This document shows, one piece after another, positions 1 through 4,881 of a stretch of DNA of 7,573 nt. Source of the stretch: Candidatus Saccharimonadota bacterium (GTDB taxonomy: Bacteria > Patescibacteriota > Saccharimonadia > Saccharimonadales > Saccharimonadaceae); assembly GCA_002861585.1 (NCBI GenBank), contig PJQJ01000002.1:27189-34761 (forward strand). Reading direction: 5' to 3'. The translations under genes and the position numbers were made by a program. Below the pieces are notes generated by a model. That model saw only the letters and a program-made list of their open reading frames with translations, had not been told where the DNA came from and searched no databases. Numbering within the stretch: position 1 is the first letter of the stretch; each line of letters begins with the position of its first letter.

Positions 1-1304
1 GTCGCCTTTTCTTTCTGCTCAGTAGAGCGTTTTGATGCATTCTCTGCTAAATGGGCAAATCGAGTGGCATCAGTTTCGGATTTCGCCCGTAAAACCTTAT
101 CGATCTCTAAGGCTTCGCTACTAACCTTTAATGCCATGCGGTTGATACCGACCAGACTTAGCGTCTCAAGGCTCCTCACGCGTGATAACGCCACATAACC
201 CATACCCTCCACAAATGCGCGGCGAAGGTCAATACGGGCGGCGTCAAGCGTCATTCCTTGGCTTTTATGAACGGTAATCGCCCAGGCTAAACGCAGTGGA
301 ATCTGAATCAACGATGCCCGCTTTTTATCACCGTCACGCAGCTCCCAACTTTCAGGAAGCATGGTAATGACTCGTCCGTTTTGCAGCTTTACAATTGGAT
401 AATTCGTCTTGTCCTCAAAATCAACCACCGTCCCCAGAGATCCATTGACGAACCGCTTTTCTGGGCTGTTCTTTATACACATAACAAGGGCACCCCTTTT
501 GACAGTCAGCACTTCCGGCGCTAAACAGGATCGCTTTAGCGTTTCGACGTAATTTGACTTGCCCGTTGTCAGCATTTGGTATGAGTATTCGTCTCCGTGA
601 ATCTGCTCAAGCTTTGCGTTGTTGATGGTATCGACATTGATATTCGTCGTATGAAGTTCCGTCACTGGACCATCGCCTAAGTCGGCCTGCTGTCGCTCTA
701 ATAGAAGCTCCGCATGATGACGCCGAATATCCCCGGCTCGCAGAGCATTCAGCACACCCAAAAAAGTATCATCATCCTGACGATGCTGTTCGCTTAAGTA
801 ACAGACTACTGGATTAAGCTGCTGCCATACATCTGAATTAACGATAAAGCCACCACTCTTACTATCGGCTCTGTTTACTGGAGGCAGCTGAAAAAAGTCT
901 CCACACAGGATTATCTGTAGACCACCAAATGGTTCATTGTTGCCTCGAACATCGCGAGCGATAGCATCTATCATGTCCAGCCGGTAATCATGCAGCATCG
1001 ATATCTCATCAATGATAAGAACATCCGTATTCTCGATGGTCTCACGACGCGACTTACTTAAACCCTCGCTAAACCGCGGTGGCAGCTCATCATGGATGCC
1101 CATTCCGCTCCATGCATGAATTGTTGATCCACCTAAATGTGTTGCCGCAAGTCCCGTCGTTGCCGTTACGGAAACCGCCTTCCCTTGCTTTTTGGAAAGG
1201 CGAATAAACTCGTTTAATACGAAGGTTTTACCTGAGCCAGCGGGACCAGTCAGCATGACATTTTCGCCGGATAACATTATTTCAAGTGCAAGTAATTGAT
1301 TCAT
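1..1304 (-). CDS. PIF1/RecD-like superfamily 1B DNA helicase, N-terminal 434 residues (C-terminus beyond window)
   Basis: I translated this from the reverse strand; the frame is open from the ATG at 1304 to the left edge, giving 434 residues with no stop. The helicase motifs appear in the PIF1 order: Walker A GPAGSGKT (20-27), motif Ia TATTGLAA (47-54) followed by the PIF1-type GGSTIHAW (58-65), Walker B with DEIS (99-102), motif III CGDFFQLPPV (134-143), the arginine-containing EQHRQ (172-176), motif V VHKSQGMTLD (345-354) and motif VI YVALSRVRS (370-378). Known members are ATP-driven 5'-3' helicases that unwind forked DNA, R-loops or G-quadruplexes; the in-cell role here is inferred only from family. 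The start fits because family members begin shortly before Walker A, but there is no Shine-Dalgarno sequence. Residues after about 395 become charged and helical and lead into an unseen C-terminal region. Confidence 0.93.
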   Translation of the reverse strand, partial: MNQLLALEIMLSGENVMLTGPAGSGKTFVLNEFIRLSKKQGKAVSVTATTGLAATHLGGSTIHAWSGMGIHDELPPRFSEGLSKSRRETIENTDVLIIDEISMLHDYRLDMIDAIARDVRGNNEPFGGLQIILCGDFFQLPPVNRADSKSGGFIVNSDVWQQLNPVVCYLSEQHRQDDDTFLGVLNALRAGDIRRHHAELLLERQQADLGDGPVTELHTTNINVDTINNAKLEQIHGDEYSYQMLTTGKSNYVETLKRSCLAPEVLTVKRGALVMCIKNSPEKRFVNGSLGTVVDFEDKTNYPIVKLQNGRVITMLPESWELRDGDKKRASLIQIPLRLAWAITVHKSQGMTLDAARIDLRRAFVEGMGYVALSRVRSLETLSLVGINRMALKVSSEALEIDKVLRAKSETDATRFAHLAENASKRSTEQKEKA

Positions 1305-1310
1305 TCTTAT

Positions 1311-1316
1311 TGTATA
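1311..1316 (-). promoter_or_regulatory. Candidate -10 element for the helicase gene, giving a leaderless transcript
   Basis: Read on the minus strand, TATACA lies at 1316-1311 and is followed by six bases before the ATG at 1304, so transcription would start at or next to the A of the start codon. No convincing -35 hexamer sits 16-18 bases upstream; that space is taken by the preceding terminator hairpin. A second possible -10, TATAAT at 1359-1354, would give a leader of about 45 bases carrying the hairpin. The call rests on position and composition only. Confidence 0.35.
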
Positions 1317-1342
1317 AAATCGCCCTTATAAGCAAGGGCGAT
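1313..1342 (-). terminator. Hairpin terminator downstream of the 67-residue gene
   Basis: A perfect 9-bp GC-rich stem (1319-1327 with 1334-1342) closes a 6-base loop (1328-1333). On the minus strand the stem runs into a short T run (TTTTAT), while the plus strand has none, so it fits the end of the 1369-1572 transcript. The T run is short, so read-through into the helicase gene is possible and the two may be partly co-transcribed. Confidence 0.55.
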
Positions 1343-1368
1343 GAGCAGACGATATTATAACGGCTGCT

Positions 1369-1572
1369 TTACTGTTTAAACGTATCCTTAACGGCAGTGA
1401 TATTCTCATCGGCAAGTGATCTGATCTCTGTACCAGTTTGAACAACCTCTTCACTTACCTGTGTTACCGTTTCGGTCACGACTGATTGCGCTTCTTGCAG
1501 TGTACTCTTTACCTCTGCAATCGGCTGCGTAACTTCATTAACAAGCGATCGTAAATCACCAAATAACCCCAT
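1369..1572 (-). CDS. Small heptad-rich hypothetical protein (67 aa)
   Basis: I do not recognise this protein. It has 67 residues, no Cys, no Trp and no membrane segment. Hydrophobic residues recur with 3-4 spacing from Leu7 to Phe65 (for example L7, V14, I18, V21, L25, A28, V32, V39, V43), the pattern of one long amphipathic or coiled-coil helix, broken only by Pro17 and Gly47. The N-terminus MGLFGDL is itself amphipathic and could touch a membrane. The start is well supported: AGGAG at 1582-1578 lies five bases before the ATG, and a second AGGAG lies at 1590-1586. The gene is on the same strand as the helicase, 64 bp upstream of it, with a hairpin terminator between them. It could be a structural or phasin-like helix protein, but that is only a guess from composition. 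Confidence 0.75.
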   Translation of the reverse strand: MGLFGDLRSLVNEVTQPIAEVKSTLQEAQSVVTETVTQVSEEVVQTGTEIRSLADENITAVKDTFKQ

Positions 1573-1580
1573 TTTGACTC

Positions 1581-1621
1581 CTTTACTCCTATTGTAACGA
1601 AGCTGATCATGAGGAGTAAAG
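1581..1621 (-). promoter_or_regulatory. Promoter-like region with 10-bp inverted repeat upstream of the 67-aa gene
   Basis: CTTTACTCCT at 1581-1590 and AGGAGTAAAG at 1612-1621 are perfect inverted copies separated by 21 bases. On the minus strand a -10-like TACAAT (1596-1591) lies 18 bases after TTTACT (1620-1615), which falls inside the distal repeat arm. The proximal arm contains the upstream of the two Shine-Dalgarno copies. The repeat could be an operator around the promoter or, if transcription starts further upstream, an RNA hairpin masking the ribosome-binding site. Confidence 0.4.
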
Positions 1622-1727
1622 CTCCTTCGGTGCTGTAATTTTTAAATACGAAGGAAAAAGTAATATTTTTAACAGTTAGCTGAAGGCTCTACCGTTAGCA
1701 TTAGTACTATCATCATTTGCTTAACAC

Positions 1728-1740
1728 AGGGGATACAATA
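1728..1740 (+). promoter_or_regulatory. Shine-Dalgarno sequence that favours the 1741 start of the Gre factor
   Basis: AGGGGA at 1728-1733 lies seven bases before the ATG at 1741. The in-frame ATG at 1717 lies upstream of this site and has no comparable site before it. A weaker AAAGG (1756-1760) precedes another in-frame ATG at 1768. The TACAAT at 1734-1739 could alternatively be a -10 element; transcription would then begin after 1741 and translation would have to use 1768. Confidence 0.55.
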
Positions 1741-2244
1741 ATGAAAAAACAGATCAAAGGTACAACAATGAGCATTCACCAAATGAGCAAAGAAGGCATC
1801 GACGCGCTTCAGAGCAAGCTTAAGTCACTGCAAGACGAATACCGTGAGCGCACCATTAAACTACGTGAACTCAAAGAGCAGCGAGCAGAAGGCGACAATT
1901 CCGATGGCATTATGTGGGTGCAGCATATTAGTAACGTACAGCTTCTAGAGAGTAAGATCGAAGAGATCAAAGCTGCCCTTTCCCGCGTTAAACCCCTTAG
2001 TAAAAAGCAGCACGCTAAGTTTGTGCAACTTGGATCTCGGGTATACCTGCTTAATAAAGAGGGTACGAAGCTTAGCTACGTCATTGTTGATTCACTCGAA
2101 GCAGATCCACTTGAAGGTAAGATTTCTGACGCCTCTCCGCTTGGACGAGTCCTAATGGGTAAAACCCTTAAAGAGCAGATCGAGCTAACCGCTCCATCAA
2201 AGCGCATACGACCTCAGTTGTTCCAGCTAATCGGTATTGAGTAG
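1741..2244 (+). CDS. GreA/GreB-family transcription elongation factor, divergent tip (167 aa)
   Basis: Gre factors enter the RNA polymerase secondary channel and stimulate cleavage of backtracked transcripts. Here residues about 15-85 form the charged N-terminal coiled coil and 95-167 the FKBP-like C-terminal domain, with the characteristic ADPLEGKIS (121-129) and SPLGRVLMGK (132-141). The coiled-coil tip reads GDNSDGIMW (51-59), where canonical GreA has GDLSENAEY or similar. The first acidic residue is kept (D52), the second is Asp instead of Glu (D55), and the NAEY part is replaced by GIMW. I chose the ATG at 1741 because of AGGGGA at 1728-1733. The ATG at 1768 would give 158 residues, matching the length of E. 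coli GreA, and is a real alternative. The gene is alone on this strand and ends at a strong terminator. Because of the altered tip it may be a specialised paralogue; I leave GreA against GreB open. Confidence 0.88.
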   Translation: MKKQIKGTTMSIHQMSKEGIDALQSKLKSLQDEYRERTIKLRELKEQRAEGDNSDGIMWVQHISNVQLLESKIEEIKAALSRVKPLSKKQHAKFVQLGSRVYLLNKEGTKLSYVIVDSLEADPLEGKISDASPLGRVLMGKTLKEQIELTAPSKRIRPQLFQLIGIE

Positions 2245-2267
2245 TTATCCGATCCGATCGGAAAACC

Positions 2268-2302
2268 AAAAACACCCCACCTACATGGTTGGGGTGTTTT
2301 TT
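2268..2302 (+). terminator. Rho-independent terminator of the Gre-factor gene
   Basis: A 12-bp stem (2268-2279 with 2290-2301) centred on ACACCCCA/TGGGGTGT is followed by T-rich sequence (TTTTTTATT). It starts 23 bases after the stop codon at 2242-2244. The A run on the left arm gives a T run on the opposite strand, so it may work in both directions, which suits its place between convergent genes. Confidence 0.88.
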
Positions 2303-2334
2303 ATTGATTAAATATAGGTATTATAGTCAAAAAT

Positions 2335-2364
2335 AGAATAAACCCACGTGAGTGGGCCTATTCT
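2335..2364 (-). terminator. Terminator of the small membrane-protein gene
   Basis: The stem pairs AGAATA (2335-2340) with TATTCT (2359-2364) and CCCAC (2343-2347) with GTGGG (2352-2356), around a four-base GTGA loop, with a two-base internal mismatch. On the minus strand it ends in TTTATTCTATTTTT. It lies about 30 bases after the stop of the minus-strand gene at 2396 and faces the Gre terminator, so the convergent pair has one hairpin each. Confidence 0.7.
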
Positions 2365-2395
2365 ACAGCTTACTTTCTACAAGGCGTGAGCTTTA

Positions 2396-2686
2396 CTACT
2401 GGTTTTGCGGTGTGGTAGTGCCACCGTTTGTGTCTGTGTCATTCTCATCGACACCATCAGGACCTTGATCAAGGTTTTGTGCTCCTTCTCGAACACCATC
2501 TTCGGCATTCTGAGCACCATCCTGAACGGCTTCTTGAGTTTGTTGTCCAGACTCCTGTACCTGCTGCTGGATGCGGTCTTCCAGATCTGGCCCGGTACGG
2601 TTGTACGTTACCCAACTTAATGCTAAGGCGATAATAGCAATTATTAATGCTATCCATGCAATTACTCCGCTTCCGCGATCGCGCAT
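2396..2686 (-). CDS. Small single-pass membrane protein with 11-residue Gln-rich repeats (96 aa)
   Basis: I do not recognise a named family. The N-terminus MRDRGSG is basic, followed by one hydrophobic segment at about 8-28 (VIAWIALIIAIIALALSW). The remainder is polar, Gln/Asp/Gly-rich and probably outside the membrane by the positive-inside rule. Residues 42-74 form three 11-residue units sharing V-x-E/D-x-x-Q-Q/N: QVQESGQQTQE, AVQDGAQNAED and GVREGAQNLDQ. The tail 76-96 is acidic, then Thr/Asn/Gln-rich and probably disordered. The ATG at 2686 is preferred because AAGGAG (2698-2693) lies six bases before it; an adjacent GTG at 2689 would be only three bases from that site. The gene is divergent from the 53-residue gene and ends at its own terminator. 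Confidence 0.8.
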   Translation of the reverse strand: MRDRGSGVIAWIALIIAIIALALSWVTYNRTGPDLEDRIQQQVQESGQQTQEAVQDGAQNAEDGVREGAQNLDQGPDGVDENDTDTNGGTTTPQNQ

Positions 2687-2841
2687 CACATGCTCCTTTT
2701 GTCTTTATTAGGTCTGGATCAAGAATACTAAAAGCTAAATGTTGCTTCTGTGAGAAAACTAACAAAAACGATGTAAGGTACGTTACTGTTACCATAAGCG
2801 TTATTTTATACACTAGTAATAACATCGAAGGAGGAAAGAAG
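2687..2841. other. Divergent intergenic region upstream of the membrane-protein and 53-aa genes
   Basis: These 155 bases carry the ribosome-binding sites of both divergent genes and presumably both promoters. On the plus strand TATACA at 2807-2812 is the best -10 candidate for the 53-residue gene, with only a poor TTACTG at 2783-2788 as -35. On the minus strand I see no convincing pair. GGTACGTTACTGTTACC near 2777-2793 has partial dyad symmetry and repeats GTTAC twice, which could be a binding site. I see no further coding sequence. Confidence 0.4.
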
Positions 2842-3003
2842 ATGAGACAACAACGCAATAAGAATACACTCTCGACCATTCCTAATTACGATTCGACATA
2901 CCGCTTACACGAAAGAGAGATGGATCAGTTTTTACGACGAATTAACCGACCAAGCCACGCTGAATTACTTAACAGTATTGCAATGGATTACGAGACTCTC
3001 TAG
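2842..3003 (+). CDS. Small basic orphan protein (53 aa)
   Basis: I do not recognise this protein. It is hydrophilic, with no membrane segment and no Cys. Residues 1-8 are basic and Gln/Asn-rich (MRQQRNKN), and about 20-47 look helical and charged (HEREMDQFLRRI, then AELLNSIAM). The start is unusually clear: AAGGAGG at 2828-2834 is a near-complete Shine-Dalgarno match with seven bases to the ATG. An in-frame ATG at 2647 would give a longer product, but it would run through the intergenic region and the opposite gene, so I reject it. A strong terminator follows 19 bases after the stop, so this is a single-gene unit. The strong signals on both sides argue that it is a real, well-translated gene. 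The function is unknown. Confidence 0.75.
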   Translation: MRQQRNKNTLSTIPNYDSTYRLHEREMDQFLRRINRPSHAELLNSIAMDYETL

Positions 3004-3022
3004 CTGATACGACGAAAAAGAT

Positions 3023-3064
3023 AGAATAAAACCACTTTTTTAGAGAGTGGTTTTATTCTTTTTA
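3023..3064 (+). terminator. Strong rho-independent terminator of the 53-aa gene
   Basis: A perfect 14-bp stem (3023-3036 with 3046-3059), AGAATAAAACCACT paired with AGTGGTTTTATTCT, encloses a nine-base loop and is followed directly by a T run. It begins 19 bases after the TAG at 3001-3003. The next promoter's -10 element starts only a few bases downstream. Confidence 0.9.
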
Positions 3065-3073
3065 TGCTATAAT
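3065..3073 (+). promoter_or_regulatory. Extended -10 promoter of the subtilase gene
   Basis: TGCTATAAT at 3065-3073 is a perfect consensus extended -10 element (TGn plus TATAAT). Only nine bases separate it from the ATG at 3083, so transcription should start within about three bases of the start codon. The -35 region falls inside the right arm of the preceding terminator and has no match, as is common for extended -10 promoters. There is no Shine-Dalgarno sequence between this element and the ATG. Confidence 0.7.
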
Positions 3074-3082
3074 TTTAGCAAA

Positions 3083-4873
3083 ATGACAAAAACAAATATT
3101 ATTTATAAAAAGCTTCTGTTCGTGATAGCTCCGCTAGCTATCGCTGGACTCATCCTCACCGCTCTAAGCCCAAACGGTTCCTCCTCGGAAGTACCTACAA
3201 TTAGTAATTCCCCTTCTGAAACTCGAGCAGTCGGCCAGAGACAGAGCAACCAAACAAACGCGCAACCTCCCACTGCTAAGAAGACCGAAGCACAACCGGG
3301 TAGCAGGGCTACAACCTCTAGCGAAAGTACAAGCGAAGTCGTGAAGACTAATAAGGTCATAGCCAGTAAAACCATCCAGTCTAACGGCAAAGAATACCCT
3401 CTTCGACAGTACCAGCCCCTCTTGGTACCAAATGATCCGAAAGCAACACAGTGGTGGACAACCAGCACGGAATTGCCTAATGCATGGGATATTCAAGCAG
3501 GTGGCACTCCTACAACCGTTGCAGTAATAGATACTGGTTTTAGCCTTAATCACGAAGAACTCAATGGTCGTTGGTTCAAAAACACAGGAGAAGAAGGCAC
3601 CGCCAGCCTTCAGGGTTCAAGTCAGCTTAACTGTTCGGACCGGCAATTATCACTCGATGCCTCGTGCAACATGATTGATGATAATTATGACACCGTTGTT
3701 GATAACGAGACTGGCTTTGCTGATCGAGAGAACCCCTCTCTGCGTAACTGTAGCGATAGAGGATTACCCCTCAATAAGGCATGCAACCTAATGGACGATG
3801 ACAGCAATGGGTATATTGATGATGTGAGTGGCTGGGACTTTGCTAACTTTGATCCGTCCGTCCAAGCCGGACAGACTAACCCTACCGGTCCAGGCACGAC
3901 CCACGGAACCATGGTGTCGGGTGTCCTAGCGGCCACTGGAAACAATGGCGTCGGTATTGCCGGTGTTAACTGGTCAACCAGAGTCCTCCCGATTCAGGCA
4001 CTCGATGATGATAGTTACGGCGACACATTAACAGTTGCTCGTTCTGTTCGTTATGCTGCTGATATGAAGAGTGATGTTATCAGCCTAAGTCTCGGTACGT
4101 ACGGCGAAGATCCCTACTTACGTGAAGCCATTATGTACGCCATCGAAAAGGGCAGCATTGTTGTTGCTGCATCCGGTAACGACGGTTGTGACTGTGTCGT
4201 CTACCCTGCTCGTTATCCAGAAGTGATTGCAGTTGGTGCAATCAGTCAAAATGGTGAGCGCTCAAGCTTTAGCAATTACGGAACCAGCCTAGATATCGTC
4301 GCACCTGGCGATACGATGCTCACTAGCACCTGGAGCAACCAATCTCCAACAAATGCCTACACGACAGTCGCAGGAACTTCTTTCGCCACACCATATATCA
4401 GTGGGTTGCTATCTCTAGCGCTGAGCCACCAACCACAAGCGACAGACAACGAAGTAGTTGCTGCCCTGCTTAGCTCGGCAGATCATCGCGGCCTTAGCAC
4501 AGCATCACCACACTCACCACTAATTGGCTACGGTTATGCCAATGCCGGACGAGCAATGCAGCGAGTCTCTCGCCCGTTGTCTAGCGCTGTAGAGTGGCGG
4601 TTTAGCCCAGTAACCTCGCATGATAGCCTCGGATCGCTCCGAGTTCGGCAGTGCCGAGTGGATGAGCATCCAATCATGCCAGTCTTTGAAATTCGTTCTT
4701 CCGCACCAAGTGCTCAAAAAGCTGGCGCTCTCTATACAATCAGTAATCTACAAGCTGCACAAGCACGCCTTGCTGGATTGGGTGTCAGTACACTAACGCA
4801 CGCCTGTGTTAGCCTCCCAACGGACACAGCCCAGACTATACGCCAGATCAACTTACCAACAGAGATCCGATAA
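3083..4873 (+). CDS. Secreted or membrane-anchored subtilisin-like serine protease, peptidase family S8 (596 aa)
   Basis: The catalytic triad and oxyanion residue are all present: Asp150 in AVIDTG, His274 in THGTMVSG, Asn366 in AASGNDG and Ser433 in GTSFATP. The protein is therefore expected to be an active endopeptidase. Residues 11-28 are one hydrophobic segment after a Lys-containing N-terminus; no clear signal peptidase or lipobox site is visible, so it may stay anchored. A Ser/Thr/Gln-rich linker (about 29-95) leads to the catalytic domain (about 115-490, starting at PNDP 116-119), with no obvious I9 prodomain. Between Asp and His two related Cys/Asp modules occur (183-208 and 222-247). 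The protein has eight Cys, at 184, 195, 223, 234, 369, 371, 524 and 575, consistent with disulfides outside the cell. The last 100 residues are unassigned. I chose the ATG at 3083 because the upstream in-frame ATG at 3047 lies inside the terminator and before the promoter. Confidence 0.93.
   Translation: MTKTNIIYKKLLFVIAPLAIAGLILTALSPNGSSSEVPTISNSPSETRAVGQRQSNQTNAQPPTAKKTEAQPGSRATTSSESTSEVVKTNKVIASKTIQSNGKEYPLRQYQPLLVPNDPKATQWWTTSTELPNAWDIQAGGTPTTVAVIDTGFSLNHEELNGRWFKNTGEEGTASLQGSSQLNCSDRQLSLDASCNMIDDNYDTVVDNETGFADRENPSLRNCSDRGLPLNKACNLMDDDSNGYIDDVSGWDFANFDPSVQAGQTNPTGPGTTHGTMVSGVLAATGNNGVGIAGVNWSTRVLPIQALDDDSYGDTLTVARSVRYAADMKSDVISLSLGTYGEDPYLREAIMYAIEKGSIVVAASGNDGCDCVVYPARYPEVIAVGAISQNGERSSFSNYGTSLDIVAPGDTMLTSTWSNQSPTNAYTTVAGTSFATPYISGLLSLALSHQPQATDNEVVAALLSSADHRGLSTASPHSPLIGYGYANAGRAMQRVSRPLSSAVEWRFSPVTSHDSLGSLRVRQCRVDEHPIMPVFEIRSSAPSAQKAGALYTISNLQAAQARLAGLGVSTLTHACVSLPTDTAQTIRQINLPTEIR
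3629..3824 (+). repeat. Intragenic duplicated Cys/Asp module in the subtilase
   Basis: Residues 183-208 and 222-247 of the protease align without gaps at a 39-residue offset. They share N-C-S-D-R, two Leu, a second Cys followed by Asn, an Asp-Asp pair and a further Asp, about 12 identities in 26. Both end in a DxNxD or DxDxN calcium-loop-like segment. The second copy runs into the common subtilase GYIDD...GWDF segment. The DNA of the two copies has diverged strongly, so the duplication is old. Confidence 0.7.
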
Positions 4874-4881
4874 CAACTCGC

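Larger units (their letters stand above)
1573..1740. other. Divergent intergenic region between the 67-aa gene and the Gre-factor gene
   Basis: These 168 bases separate two divergent genes and must hold both promoters. Besides the inverted repeat described separately, GTTAGC occurs twice in direct orientation (1675-1680 and 1694-1699), 19 bases apart. I see no clear paired -35/-10 for the plus-strand gene. The best -10-like strings are TACTAT at 1705-1710 and TACAAT at 1734-1739, neither with a good -35. No open frame or RNA gene is evident. Confidence 0.5.

Noticed and set aside
1..1304. The PIF1-type helicase as part of a phage-defence island
   Set aside because: No nuclease, toxin, reverse transcriptase or CRISPR element accompanies it here, and PIF1-type helicases are common housekeeping genes.
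1675..1699. Direct repeat GTTAGC x2 as an iteron or operator
   Set aside because: Two six-base copies 19 bases apart are too short and too few to separate from chance.
2647..2841. N-terminal extension of the 53-residue gene to an ATG at 2647
   Set aside because: It would cover the opposite gene's start and the intergenic region, while AAGGAGG sits ideally before the ATG at 2842.
2469..2879. 136-residue open frame on the minus strand across the small membrane gene and the divergent intergenic region
   Set aside because: It overlaps the well-supported 2396-2686 gene in another frame, runs through the start of the divergent 53-residue gene and has Cys/Ser/Arg-rich composition typical of a shadow frame.
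3047..3082. Upstream ATG at 3047 as start of the protease
   Set aside because: It falls inside the terminator stem and before the extended -10 element, so it would not be on the transcript. The 12 extra residues also add nothing recognisable.
3103..3553. Two overlapping minus-strand open frames of 121 and 129 residues inside the protease gene
   Set aside because: Both are antisense to a protein with clear domain structure and have no start signals.
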